Positions 35,436 through 45,718 are shown, counted from the first letter of the stretch. The stretch is 64,000 nt of DNA from Stappia stellulata DSM 5886 (GCF_000423705.1 NZ_KE384083.1:124001-188000); one strand, 5' to 3'. Numbers and translations: made by a program. The notes: generated from the letters alone by a model not told the origin.

Positions 35436-36470
35436 ATGGCGACACTTGTTACCGGCGGCGCCGGGTACATCGGGAGCCACATGATATTGCGCCTGCTCGA
35501 TGCCGGCGAAACCGTGGTTGTCATCGACGATCTCAGCACCGGACATGACTGGGCGATCCCCGGCCGAGCGCATTTCGTCAAGGGCGAAGTCAGTGATCCG
35601 AAAGCGCTGGAGGCGGCCTGCAAGCTGGCCGACATCGATGCCGTGATCCATTTCGCCGGTTCCGTTGTCGTTCCCGAGTCCATTGCCGACCCGTTGAAAT
35701 ACTATCGCAACAACACCTGTGCCTCCCGCGCCCTTATCGAGAACTGCCTTGCGCATCGCATCGGAAGCATCCTGTTTTCCTCTACCGCCGCCGTTTATGG
35801 CGACCCGGAAAGCTGCCCGGTTGCGGAAGAGTCCCGCACCTTGCCACTTTCCCCCTATGGCGCATCCAAGCTGATGGTCGAAACGATGTTGCACGACATC
35901 GCCGCTGCAAGCGACCTGCGCTATGGCGCCCTGCGTTACTTCAATGTTGCCGGCGCGGACCCGCAGGGACGCGCGGGCCATTCGACCGTCGGCGCAACAC
36001 ACCTCTTGAAGGTGGCCTGCGAGGCCGCTCTCGGGGTCCGCGACGGGCTCACGGTCCACGGCACCGACTATGCCACGCGCGACGGAACGGCGGAGCGCGA
36101 CTTCATCCACGTCAGCGACCTCGTGGACGCGCATTATCTCGCGCTTTCGCATCTGCGGGAGGGCGGAGCCAGCTTCACGGCGAACTGCGGCTATGGCCAA
36201 GCCTATTCGGTGCTGGAGGTTATCGAGGCGGTCAAGACGGCCTCCGGCGTCGACTTCCCCGTCCACCTCGGCCCGCGACGTCCCGGCGATTCCATGCGCG
36301 TGATCGCTGACAACCGCAAGATCATGTCTCTTTTCGATTGGCAGCCGGCCTATCGCGACCTGACAACGATCGCCCGCCATGCGCTGGCTTGGGAACACAA
36401 GCTCGGCACGCGCAACGCACCGGACAAAAAGGCCGATGGGTCTGTGGATGTCCCTCCGGATCAGACGTGA
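35436..36470 (+). CDS. galE: UDP-glucose 4-epimerase
   Basis: 344 residues from ATG 35436 (MATLVTGGAGYIGSHMILRL), with GGAGAG upstream. Extended SDR: NAD loop GGAGYIGSH at 7-15, catalytic Ser/Thr in LFSSTAAVYGDP and YxxxK in SPYGASKLMVETM, and the C-terminal substrate segments RYFNVAGADPQGRAG and LGPRRPGDSMRV. It interconverts UDP-glucose and UDP-galactose, or the GlcNAc forms. It sits 266 bp before the polyketide synthase on the same strand and may be an independent unit. Confidence 0.93.
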   Translation: MATLVTGGAGYIGSHMILRLLDAGETVVVIDDLSTGHDWAIPGRAHFVKGEVSDPKALEAACKLADIDAVIHFAGSVVVPESIADPLKYYRNNTCASRALIENCLAHRIGSILFSSTAAVYGDPESCPVAEESRTLPLSPYGASKLMVETMLHDIAAASDLRYGALRYFNVAGADPQGRAGHSTVGATHLLKVACEAALGVRDGLTVHGTDYATRDGTAERDFIHVSDLVDAHYLALSHLREGGASFTANCGYGQAYSVLEVIEAVKTASGVDFPVHLGPRRPGDSMRVIADNRKIMSLFDWQPAYRDLTTIARHALAWEHKLGTRNAPDKKADGSVDVPPDQT

Positions 36471-36736
36471 TCCGGAGAGAAAATACTGCCGTTTCTTGTC
36501 AGATGCCACAATATCGACGCTTCAGGCATTATCTGGTTTGTATGGGACAGGTGGACAGGTGATCCATCCATGGTCCGAAGACCCTGTGCGTTGCTGGCAT
36601 GCACAAGAACCAAGACTGATAGAAACCCGTGACGGACGCGTTCCGCGTGCGGCTCGACAAAGCGCTCACGGTTGACGCAGTCAGTTGCGAGACGGAACGA
36701 GACACCATGCACGGCGTCGAAATGAGAGACACATAA

Positions 36737-39700
36737 ATGTCCCTTCGGGCTCGCAATACCATCATTTGCGGTTACGCCGCCCGCCTTCCCGGCGCGAACA
36801 GCGTGCAAGACTTCTGGAACCTCCTGGACGACGGACGTTGCACGATCTCGCGGATCGGCGATGACCGGTTCGACACGCGTCGCTATCACCATCCGGAGCC
36901 CAACACGCCGGGTCGCAGCATGACCTTCTCGGCCGGACAAATCGAGGATGTCTGGGGCTTCGACGCCGGGTTTTTCGGAATTTCTCCCCGTGAAGCCGTG
37001 CAGATGGATCCGCAGCAACGGCTATTGCTGCAAGTCGTTTGGGAAGCGATCGAGGACGCCGGCATCCGCTCCTCGGATCTTGCGGGCACGAACACCGGCG
37101 TCTATGTCGGTGCCTCCGCGCTGGACTATCATCAAAGTCTCCTGTTCGACCTTCCCGCGGTCGATATCCAGACGATGACGGGCAACACCCTGTCGATCAT
37201 CGCAAACCGCATTTCCTATATTTTCGATCTGCAGGGTCCGAGTTTCACGCTCGACACGGCGTGCTCATCCTCTTTGGTGGCCCTGCATCAGGCCGTCGCT
37301 GCCATCGAAAGCGGCCAGATCGACACCGCCATCGTCGCCGGCGTCAACCTGCTGCTCAGCCCGTTTTCCTTCATCGGATTTTCCCGTGCCTCCATGCTGT
37401 CGTCGCAGGGGCTGTGTCGGGCCTTCGATGCTTCGGGGGACGGCTACGTCCGCTCGGAAGGCGCGGTGGCGATCGTGCTGCGCCGGGACGGTCCGGGGAT
37501 CGCCGCGCGGGCCCGTATTCTTGCGACCGGAATCAATGCAGACGGGCGAACGGCGGGATTGTCGCTGCCGTCTTCGCCCGCACAGACAGCCCTGTTGCGT
37601 TCCATTTACGGCGATCTCGGGATTGCACCGGAGGATCTCTCGTTCATCGAGGCGCATGGCACCGGAACGCAGGTCGGCGATCCGGCCGAAGCGAACGCAC
37701 TGGGCCAGGTGATCGGTCGCGCGCGCAGCAGCGTGCTGCCCATCGGGTCCGCCAAAACCAATGTCGGGCATCTGGAACCGGTCTCCGGCCTCGTCGGAAT
37801 CCTCAAGTCTGTTCTGGCGCTTCAGCACGGCGTCCTGCCGCGCTCCCTCCATTTCGACACACCGAACCCCAACATCGACTTTGACGGTCTGAACCTTGCC
37901 GTGGCGAGCGAACCGGTTCCCTTGAGCGGCGACGTCAGCCGTCTAATCGCCGGGATCAATTCCTTCGGCTTCGGAGGCACGAACGCGCACACCGTGATCG
38001 GCGAAGTTGCGCCGCAAGGCGGCGCGAAAAGCACGGTCGCCGACGATGCGCCGCTGGTCGTCTCCGCCCGCAGCGAGCCGGCGCTTCGCGAACTGGCCGC
38101 TCGCTACAGCACGCTGCTCGCCCGGCCCGGCATCTCCTCCGGTGCCGTTGCGGATGCGGCAATTCGCACCCGCGACCTGCACGATCACCGACTGGTGGTG
38201 CTGGGCGACGGCGAGACAAAACGCGCCGCCCTTGCCGCCTTCGCAAGCGGCAAGACAGAACCGTCGACCGTAACCGGGCGAGGTCCGGGCACGCGCGGCG
38301 GCCTCGTCTTCGCGTTTTCGGGCAATGGCGCGCAATGGGCCGGAATGGGCCAGCAAGCCTACCGGAGCGACACGGTGTTTCGCGAAGTCTTCGAGACCGT
38401 CGACAGGCACTTCATGGCGGTCTCCGGCTGGTCACTGGTCACGATGCTGTTTTCCGCCGATCTGGATCAGGAGATCGGCCGAACAGAGATCGCCCAACCC
38501 CTGCTGTACGCGCTCCAGGTCGCGATGGTCACGGCGCTCGAAAGTCGCGGCATCGTGCCCGACATGGTGGTCGGCCACAGCGTCGGCGAAGTTGCCGCGG
38601 CCTGGTGCGCCGGCATGCTGGACCTTGCGAGCGCAACCCGCATCATTCATGCCAGATCCACACAGCAGGAAGTGGTTCGCCATCTGGGCACAATGGCTGC
38701 CCTCCTGCTGCCGGAAACCGAGGCGCGCGCCGCTCTCGCTTCCCTGGCGCTTCCCGGGCTAGAACTTTCCGCCATAAATTCCCCGCGCAGCGTGACGGTG
38801 TCGGGTCCGGCGGAGAGCATCGACGCCTTCGCCCGTCACGCAAGGGCGAAGCGTTGGGCACTGCGCAAGCTCGAGATCGCCTATCCGTTCCACAGCGCGC
38901 TGGTCGACCCGATCGAGGCGCCGCTGCGCGATGCACTGGGCGAGATCCGGTCGGCACCGCCGCGCGTGCCCTTCTTCTCTTCGGTGCATCCCGATGCGGA
39001 AACCATCACCCCGGATGCCACCTACTGGTGGGAAAACGTGCGGCGGCCGGTGCAATTTTCGCAGGCCGTCGCCCGCATTGCCGAAGCCGGTGCAGGCGTC
39101 GTCGTGGAAATCGGGCCGCGGCCGCTTCTGGCGACGTACCTGCGCGACACGCTGGCAGGTGCGGGCACGCAGGCCAATGTCGTGACTTCCTTCGACAAGA
39201 CAGGCGACAAGACACCGGATGGCGAGGCCCTGGGGCCCGTCGTGGCGCGGATCGTCGCCGCCGGCGCGTCACCCGATGCCGACCTCTTTGTCGGCCCGCA
39301 GGGCTCAAGCCTCCCCTTGCTGCCGCATTACCCCTGGCAGACCGTTCCCTTCGTCATTTCGCAAACCGACGAACGCGTTCAGGGGCCGCGCAGCTGGCCG
39401 CTGGCCGGCGCACGGACAAAGCCCGACGGCTGCGAATGGTTCAACGTCATCGACACGCATCTGCAGCCGTTTCTCGCCGACCACAAGGTCGAGGACGCGG
39501 TGGTGTTTCCGGCCGCGGGCTACCTGGAAATGGCCCTGCGCGCCGCGCTCGACTGGACCGGGCAGGATGCAGCGGAACTGGACAATGTCGAGATCCTTCG
39601 CCCTCTCCTGCTCGATGGCGGAAAAGCACAGGAGACCCGCGTTCGCCTGTCAGCGGACGATCGCGTGATCGAGATCTGCGCCCGTCCGCGCCTTGCCGGC

Positions 39701-42700
39701 GCCGACTGGTCGCTGCACGCAAGGGCCGGGTTCCGGTCTCCCTCGGCCGACGCGAGAGGGCATGCCGGCCCGGCGCAAGGTCCGGCACAGCCGGGTTCGA
39801 CGCAGGTATCGCATGACACCATCTACGAGATGACACGCGCGCACGGTCTTCAGTATGGCGCCGCATTCCAACTGGCCGACGGCGCGACCGTCCTTGACGC
39901 ACGCACGGCAACCGTCTCGCTCCGCCCCCCGGCCCAGGGAGATGGAGACCCGGTGTACTCACTGCATCCGGCACTTGCGGACGCGGCCTTTCACGGCCTG
40001 TTCGCCCTCTTGTCCAGCAACGGAATGACCCGGGCGGACAGCGGTTTCCTGCCGGTCCGCGCGGGTACGGTCCAATTGATCGATGCGTCGGCCACGCCGA
40101 CTGCCGCGCGGATCACGATCGAAAGGGCCAGCCCGCGCTCGATCCTTGCAGGCTTTGAATATCTGGATGCGCATGGACAGGTGATGGCCCGCCTCGACGG
40201 CGTTCGCTTCAAGGCGGTTCACTTCCATCTGGATCAGAGCGGCCCCGTCTGCGCCTATCACCTTGACGCCCGCCTCCTGAGGGGAGCCGATACCGCCATT
40301 TCGCTGTCTCCGGATGCCATCGCCGCGCTTGCCCGCGAGGCCCACCTCCTTGCAGAGCCGGGCACGGGCTTCGCACCCGACGACGACCGCCTCCTGCTCG
40401 ACGCGCTTGCCCGAAGCGTCCTGCATGCAGGATTTCACGAAACCTTTGGCGAACAACCGTTTTCGGTCGAGGACGTTGCCGGAAACGGCATCATCGATGA
40501 GACCGCGATACCGTTCGTCGAGCATTTCCTGCCCGAGCTGTCGCGCCACGACCTGACGCAGTTCGCCGACGGCCTCTGGACAGTTGTCCGGCCGGACCCG
40601 GCCCTTTCCCCCGATGCGTTGCTGCGTGTCCTCTTCGAGGCGGCGAACGAACATGGCATCGAGGCCGCCTTGCTGGCGCGACTGGCCCGTGATTTGCCGA
40701 CACTCCTGCGAAAGGGGCTGCCGGAGACGGCAGCGGCTTTCGCGGCGCCGGGCCTTCTGGAGACCTGCCGCAACGACAGCCCGGCAAGCGCCGCGCTTGG
40801 CGCAAGCCTGCGCAGCCTGTTTGCCGGCCTGATCGAGACGCTCCCCTGCGATCGCCCGATATCCGTGCTCTTCGTCGGATCCGGTCACCCCAAGCTTGCA
40901 GCCGATTTCAGCAGAATGCTTGACCCGCGCACGGCGCAAATGACCGTCGCCGACAACACGCAAGCATCGGTCGAGCGGCTCCGCCGCCGGTGGCGCGGTC
41001 GCCCGGGCACCCGCTTCCTGGCCCTCGATGCGGCGGAAGCCGCGGCCGGCAGCGCCTTCGACATCGTTGTTGCCTGCGATGCGCTCGGTTCTCCGGACGC
41101 GGTGCCTGTTGGCGCCCTTCATCGTCTGATGACCCCGGGTGGGCAACTCATCGCCGTGGAGCGCAACGCGAACAGCGCGTTCGACCTGATTTTCGGATGC
41201 GGTCTGGACATGTGGCACAATGCCGACACCGGCGACGGCGCGACGCTGTCCCGGCTGGATGCCGAGGGCTGGACACGGGCACTTGAACACGCCGGCTATG
41301 TCTCGGTCGAAGCCCATGGCCTAGCCGACAGCGCCGTCGACGCGACGCTTCTGCTCGCCTGCGCCGCGCCGCGATCGCCAGCAACGGAGACGGACGCGCC
41401 AACCTCTGTCGAGCGGGAAGCCCCGCGTCGCATGGTGATCCTCAGCGATGCCGAAGAAAAGGGCCACGCGGTCGCCCTGGCGTTGCAGGAGACCCTCGCG
41501 CCCATGGGCATCCTTGCCAGCCTCGCCATCCCGGATACGGAAACGCGACGTACGAGCGAACGCGACTGGAGGATCGACCTCGACGATCCGCATGTGTGGA
41601 CCGGCGACCTTGCCGATGCCGCTGGCGATGGCGTGATCGACCTCCATGCGGCGTTCGCACCGTCATCCGACCCACTGCACCTAAGCACGACCCGCCTGTG
41701 GGCTCTCACCCGCCTTCTGAACGGGCGCGCCGGCAGTGCCGGGCCAATCCTGATCGTCGCGCCGGATGGCGCGCGGGGCACCACCTGCAACCAGGCGCCC
41801 GACCCCGCGCAGGCCGGTGTCTGGGCTTACGGGCGCGTTGCGATCAACGAGTTTCCCGACACCGACATCCGCCTTCTCGACATCCGCAAGAACCTGGACG
41901 CAAGTGCCGCGGCCTTGCGGATTGCAGCGGAAATCGATCATCCGGATGCGGAACGCGAAATCGTGCTCGACGACGACCGCCGGCTGGGCCTTCGCATCGT
42001 ACGCAGCGATCCTCCGGCCCTGGCGCCATCAGTCGGTCGGCGACACGACGCGATGCGGCTCGACATTGGCCAGCAAGGCGCACTCGACCGGCTGTCCTGG
42101 TCCGCGGCGATGCGCGAAAGCCCCGCCGGCGACGCTGTCGAAATCGCCGTCGAGGCCGCCGGCCTCAACTTCCGGGATGTGATGTGGGCGCTCGGCCTGC
42201 TGCCGGAAGAAGCACTTGAAGACGGTTTCGCCGGTCCGACACTGGGCATGGAATGCTGCGGCCGGGTCGTCGGCGTCGGGCCAGATGTGCGCGGGCTCGC
42301 GCCGGGCGACCGCGTTATCGCGTTCGCGCCCGCGTGTTTTTCAAGTCACGTTCTCGTCTCGCAGACAGGGTGCGTTCCGGCCCCGGACGGCATGGACAGC
42401 GAAGCGGCCGCAACCATCCCCGTCGCCTTTCTCACCAGTTACTACGCGCTGACGCATCTGGCGGCACTGACCGGCGGTGAAAGCGTGCTTATCCACGGTG
42501 GCGCAGGCGGCGTCGGCCTTGCCGCGATCCAGATCGCGCAACATGCCGGGGCCACGGTGTTCGCGACAGCGGGAAGCGCGGAGAAACGCGCGCTTCTGGA
42601 AGGACTTGGCGTCGACCATGTGCTGGATTCCCGCTCGCTTTCCTTCGCCGACGAGGTGATGTCGCGAACCAGCGGGGCGGGCGTAGACGTGGTGCTGAAC

Positions 42701-44320
42701 TCGCTCTTCGGCGAAGCGATGGAGCGCAGTCTTTCCGTTCTGAAGCCCTTCGGCCGGTTCCTGGAACTTGGAAAACGCGACTTCTACGAGAACACGCATC
42801 TCGGACTGCGGCCGTTCCGTCAGAACCTGAGCTATTTCGGCATCGACGCGGACCAGTTGCTCGTGCATCAGCCGGCCCTGGCGCAACGTCTTCTGCGCGA
42901 GGTCATGCAGCTTTTCGCCGATGGCACGCTTCGTACCCTTCCCTATCGGGCGTTCGAAGCGGACGACGCGGTCGCCGCCTTCCGCCTGATGCAGCAGGCA
43001 GGCCATATCGGAAAGATCGTGATCCGGCCGCCGGAGGTCGTGACCGACGCCGCATGCCAAGCGCAGCCGCCCGTCTCCCTAGACCCGGCGCGCGCGCATG
43101 TGGTCATCGGCGGATTTGGCGGTTTCGGTGCGGAACTCATCCGGCGGCTTGCCGACATCGGCGCGCGCAAGATCGCCGTCCTGTCGCGGCGCGGCGAAAA
43201 GACGGAGGGTGCTGCCGAGCTGATCACGGAACTGGCGGCGCGCGATGTGACGGTCACGGGACACGCCTGCGATGCGTCCGACGCCGCCGCCATGACGGGT
43301 GCGCTTGAGCGCATTCGCGCTGCCTTTGGCGGAATCTCGGGCGTCTATCACACGGCCATGGTGCTGGATGACAGGCTGATCGCCAATATGAACGAAGCGG
43401 CCTTGCGCAAGGTTCTCGCGGCCAAGGTCAGCGGCGCGGATCTTCTCGACCGTCTGACGCGAGACGACGACCTGCAGCAGTTCGTGCTCTTTTCCTCGGC
43501 GACCACGCTCGTCGGAAACCCCGGTCAGGCCAACTACGTTGCGGCCAACGGCTATCTGGAAGGACTCGCGGCGAAGCGCCGCGCGGAAGGGCGGCCGGCC
43601 CTTGCCGTTGCCTGGGGCGCAATCTCCGACGCCGGATATCTTGCCCGGAACGCCGATGTCGGCGACAAGCTGGCGCGCAAGCTGGGACGCCATGCCCTCA
43701 GCGCGCGCGAAGCGCTTGACGGCCTGTGCGCGCTGATGAGCGAACCGCAAACCGACATCCGCCTGGCGGCAACCGGCTATGCCCGCATCGACTGGGCGGC
43801 GGCACGTCGCGATCTTGCCCTGCTCGCCACGCCTTACGCGGAGCGCCTCGATATCGACAGCGCGGAGGCGAGCGGCACCGATGCGGCGGCCGTCGACCTT
43901 GCTGTCCTGCTCGAGGGCCTTGACCGCCCGGGCGCGATTGCCCGGGTTTGCCAGCTTCTCTCGGTCGAGATCGGCCGGATCCTGCGCATTGGCGAAGAGG
44001 AAATCGATCCGGCGCGGCCGCTGGCGGACGTGGGAATGGATTCGCTCATGGCGCTTGAACTGAGAATGGCAGCCGAGCGGCAATTCGGCATCGACATCCC
44101 GTTGATGTCGCTCGCAAATGGCGCAACACTCGCCGACATGGCGGCCCGCATCACCGATCAGGTGCAAACAGGCGCGAAGGATGCCGCGGAGCTTTCCGAT
44201 GCGGCTCGGGCGAATGCGATGCACCACCTGAAGGAGGACACTTTCTCCGACAGCGCCGAAATGGAGGACGTCGCCGCTCGCATCGAGGAGAAGATGAAAG
44301 ACATGAGGAGCCTGCTTTGA
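36737..44320 (+). CDS. rkpA: Type I polyketide synthase, RkpA-like (KS-AT-DH-MT*-ER-KR-ACP)
   Basis: 2527-residue single-module, fully reducing synthase. KS about 5-425 with Cys176 (DTACSSSLVALH), His307 (EAHGTGT) and His345 (NVGHLEP). AT about 520-830 with Ser615 in GHSVGEVAAAW. DH with His916 (DHKVEDAVVFP; Asp replaces the usual Gly) and Asp1082 (ADAAFHG). A methyltransferase-like segment about 1365-1530 whose SAM loop reads VLFVGSGHPKLA and looks degenerate. ER about 1780-2100 with HGGAGGVGLAAIQIAQ. KR from about 2120 with LDD (B-type) and Tyr2267. ACP with Ser2436 in GMDSLMALEL. No thioesterase, so the chain must leave through the coupled oxoamine synthase. Architecture and partner match RkpA of rhizobial K-antigen loci. 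The product is inferred to be a saturated long acyl chain. No clear promoter was found in 36471-36736. Confidence 0.93.
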   Translation: MSLRARNTIICGYAARLPGANSVQDFWNLLDDGRCTISRIGDDRFDTRRYHHPEPNTPGRSMTFSAGQIEDVWGFDAGFFGISPREAVQMDPQQRLLLQVVWEAIEDAGIRSSDLAGTNTGVYVGASALDYHQSLLFDLPAVDIQTMTGNTLSIIANRISYIFDLQGPSFTLDTACSSSLVALHQAVAAIESGQIDTAIVAGVNLLLSPFSFIGFSRASMLSSQGLCRAFDASGDGYVRSEGAVAIVLRRDGPGIAARARILATGINADGRTAGLSLPSSPAQTALLRSIYGDLGIAPEDLSFIEAHGTGTQVGDPAEANALGQVIGRARSSVLPIGSAKTNVGHLEPVSGLVGILKSVLALQHGVLPRSLHFDTPNPNIDFDGLNLAVASEPVPLSGDVSRLIAGINSFGFGGTNAHTVIGEVAPQGGAKSTVADDAPLVVSARSEPALRELAARYSTLLARPGISSGAVADAAIRTRDLHDHRLVVLGDGETKRAALAAFASGKTEPSTVTGRGPGTRGGLVFAFSGNGAQWAGMGQQAYRSDTVFREVFETVDRHFMAVSGWSLVTMLFSADLDQEIGRTEIAQPLLYALQVAMVTALESRGIVPDMVVGHSVGEVAAAWCAGMLDLASATRIIHARSTQQEVVRHLGTMAALLLPETEARAALASLALPGLELSAINSPRSVTVSGPAESIDAFARHARAKRWALRKLEIAYPFHSALVDPIEAPLRDALGEIRSAPPRVPFFSSVHPDAETITPDATYWWENVRRPVQFSQAVARIAEAGAGVVVEIGPRPLLATYLRDTLAGAGTQANVVTSFDKTGDKTPDGEALGPVVARIVAAGASPDADLFVGPQGSSLPLLPHYPWQTVPFVISQTDERVQGPRSWPLAGARTKPDGCEWFNVIDTHLQPFLADHKVEDAVVFPAAGYLEMALRAALDWTGQDAAELDNVEILRPLLLDGGKAQETRVRLSADDRVIEICARPRLAGADWSLHARAGFRSPSADARGHAGPAQGPAQPGSTQVSHDTIYEMTRAHGLQYGAAFQLADGATVLDARTATVSLRPPAQGDGDPVYSLHPALADAAFHGLFALLSSNGMTRADSGFLPVRAGTVQLIDASATPTAARITIERASPRSILAGFEYLDAHGQVMARLDGVRFKAVHFHLDQSGPVCAYHLDARLLRGADTAISLSPDAIAALAREAHLLAEPGTGFAPDDDRLLLDALARSVLHAGFHETFGEQPFSVEDVAGNGIIDETAIPFVEHFLPELSRHDLTQFADGLWTVVRPDPALSPDALLRVLFEAANEHGIEAALLARLARDLPTLLRKGLPETAAAFAAPGLLETCRNDSPASAALGASLRSLFAGLIETLPCDRPISVLFVGSGHPKLAADFSRMLDPRTAQMTVADNTQASVERLRRRWRGRPGTRFLALDAAEAAAGSAFDIVVACDALGSPDAVPVGALHRLMTPGGQLIAVERNANSAFDLIFGCGLDMWHNADTGDGATLSRLDAEGWTRALEHAGYVSVEAHGLADSAVDATLLLACAAPRSPATETDAPTSVEREAPRRMVILSDAEEKGHAVALALQETLAPMGILASLAIPDTETRRTSERDWRIDLDDPHVWTGDLADAAGDGVIDLHAAFAPSSDPLHLSTTRLWALTRLLNGRAGSAGPILIVAPDGARGTTCNQAPDPAQAGVWAYGRVAINEFPDTDIRLLDIRKNLDASAAALRIAAEIDHPDAEREIVLDDDRRLGLRIVRSDPPALAPSVGRRHDAMRLDIGQQGALDRLSWSAAMRESPAGDAVEIAVEAAGLNFRDVMWALGLLPEEALEDGFAGPTLGMECCGRVVGVGPDVRGLAPGDRVIAFAPACFSSHVLVSQTGCVPAPDGMDSEAAATIPVAFLTSYYALTHLAALTGGESVLIHGGAGGVGLAAIQIAQHAGATVFATAGSAEKRALLEGLGVDHVLDSRSLSFADEVMSRTSGAGVDVVLNSLFGEAMERSLSVLKPFGRFLELGKRDFYENTHLGLRPFRQNLSYFGIDADQLLVHQPALAQRLLREVMQLFADGTLRTLPYRAFEADDAVAAFRLMQQAGHIGKIVIRPPEVVTDAACQAQPPVSLDPARAHVVIGGFGGFGAELIRRLADIGARKIAVLSRRGEKTEGAAELITELAARDVTVTGHACDASDAAAMTGALERIRAAFGGISGVYHTAMVLDDRLIANMNEAALRKVLAAKVSGADLLDRLTRDDDLQQFVLFSSATTLVGNPGQANYVAANGYLEGLAAKRRAEGRPALAVAWGAISDAGYLARNADVGDKLARKLGRHALSAREALDGLCALMSEPQTDIRLAATGYARIDWAAARRDLALLATPYAERLDIDSAEASGTDAAAVDLAVLLEGLDRPGAIARVCQLLSVEIGRILRIGEEEIDPARPLADVGMDSLMALELRMAAERQFGIDIPLMSLANGATLADMAARITDQVQTGAKDAAELSDAARANAMHHLKEDTFSDSAEMEDVAARIEEKMKDMRSLL

Positions 44321-45708
44321 GCCGCGACGGCGACAACGCCTCCGGGACCGGACGACGGCGGGATCTGATGGCAAGTCTCAGAGCCGGGCACGAAGCCGCA
44401 CGCCAGCGCAAGCCCGCGCCCCCTCCAGGCGCGCCGGTCAAAGCCGCCCCCACTGTCACGTCCTTTGATTTTTCAAAGCTTCCCGCCTTCCGGCAGCTGA
44501 CCATGCATCGCGCGGCAGCCGACATGATCGGGTTGGACAATCCCTTCTTCCAGCCGCACGACGGTGTTGCGGGCGCCACGACGGTGATCGACGGCGTGCG
44601 CCACGACAATTTCGCCTCCTACAACTACCTGGGCCTCAACGGCCACCCCGAGGTCAATGCCGCGGCCCTTGAAGCGGTCCGGACCTACGGGACAAGCGCC
44701 TCCGCCAGCCGCGTGGTCGCCGGCGAACGCCCCATTCACCGCATGCTCGAGACACGACTGGCCGAATTGCATGGCGTTGAGGATGCGGTGGTGATGGTGA
44801 GCGGCCATGCCACCAATGTCACCACCATCGGCCATCTGCTGTCGCCAAACGACCTCATCGTTACCGATGCACTCGTTCACAATTCGATCAGCGAGGGCGC
44901 CCGCCTGTCGCATGCCGCGCGGATGAACTTTCCCCATGGCGATCTCGATGCGCTGGAGCGCTTGCTGGGCGAGCAGCGTCACAAGTTTGACCGTGTGCTG
45001 ATCGCCGCGGAAGGCATCTACAGCATGGACGGGGATTTTCCCGACCTGCCCCGCCTCATGCGCATCAAGCAAATGTACGATGCGTGGCTTCTGATCGACG
45101 AGGCCCACTCCATCGGCGTGATGGGCGCAACCGGACGCGGCATCGCGGAACACTTCGGCACCGACCCCACGGGTGTGGAAATGTGGATGGGCACGCTGTC
45201 GAAGACCTTCTCCTCCTGCGGCGGATACATCGCCGGGTCGAAGGCGCTATGCGACTACCTGCGCGCGACAGCACCCGGCTTCGTCTTTTCCGTCGGACTG
45301 TCCCCTCCGCTTGCCGCCGCAGCCCGTGCCTCCCTGGACGTCATGGCGCGCGAACCGGAACGCCTTCAACGTCTTGCCGAGAACGGACGGCGTTTTCTGG
45401 AGCGCGCAAGCGAGGCCGGTCTCGACACCGGCCCGAGCGCCGGGCTCAGTGTCATTCCGGTCATCGTCGGCGATTCCATCGGCGCGGTATCGCTGTGCAA
45501 CCGGTTGCTCAAACGCGGCATCAATGCATTGCCGATCGTTTTTCCAGCCGTAGCGGAAAAATCCGCGCGCATCCGCTTTTTCATCACCAGCGAGCACACG
45601 AACGCGCAGATCGACCGCGCAGTCGATGCAACGGCGGAGGAACTTGCCGCCATCCGGACGACGAACACCCGGTTTTCCGATCTCGTGCGGAACGGAAAGC
45701 CGGAATAG
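44317..45708 (+). CDS. rkpG: PLP-dependent alpha-oxoamine synthase, RkpG-like
   Basis: 463 residues. The start is TTG at 44317, overlapping the PKS stop (TTGA) with GAGGAG upstream, so the two proteins are made in step. A disordered proline-rich N-terminus of about 70 residues precedes a fold-type I aminotransferase domain of the 8-amino-7-oxononanoate synthase / serine palmitoyltransferase family: FASYNYLGLNGHPEV, YGTSASASRVVAGE, LIDEAHSIGVMGATG, and the Schiff-base Lys296 in GTLSKTFSSCGGYIAG. Such enzymes condense an acyl thioester with an amino acid, losing CO2, to give an alpha-amino ketone. Coupling to an ACP without thioesterase implies that the acyl-ACP is its substrate. Serine or glycine are the likely amino acids; this cannot be read from sequence. 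Confidence 0.92.
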   Translation: MSRDGDNASGTGRRRDLMASLRAGHEAARQRKPAPPPGAPVKAAPTVTSFDFSKLPAFRQLTMHRAAADMIGLDNPFFQPHDGVAGATTVIDGVRHDNFASYNYLGLNGHPEVNAAALEAVRTYGTSASASRVVAGERPIHRMLETRLAELHGVEDAVVMVSGHATNVTTIGHLLSPNDLIVTDALVHNSISEGARLSHAARMNFPHGDLDALERLLGEQRHKFDRVLIAAEGIYSMDGDFPDLPRLMRIKQMYDAWLLIDEAHSIGVMGATGRGIAEHFGTDPTGVEMWMGTLSKTFSSCGGYIAGSKALCDYLRATAPGFVFSVGLSPPLAAAARASLDVMAREPERLQRLAENGRRFLERASEAGLDTGPSAGLSVIPVIVGDSIGAVSLCNRLLKRGINALPIVFPAVAEKSARIRFFITSEHTNAQIDRAVDATAEELAAIRTTNTRFSDLVRNGKPE

Positions 45709-45718
45709 ACGGCGCCCT

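Noticed and set aside
36471-36736. Search for a promoter or quorum-type box before the PKS
   Set aside because: TTGTCA-like and TTATCT-like boxes exist but with unsuitable spacing; I could not support a call.
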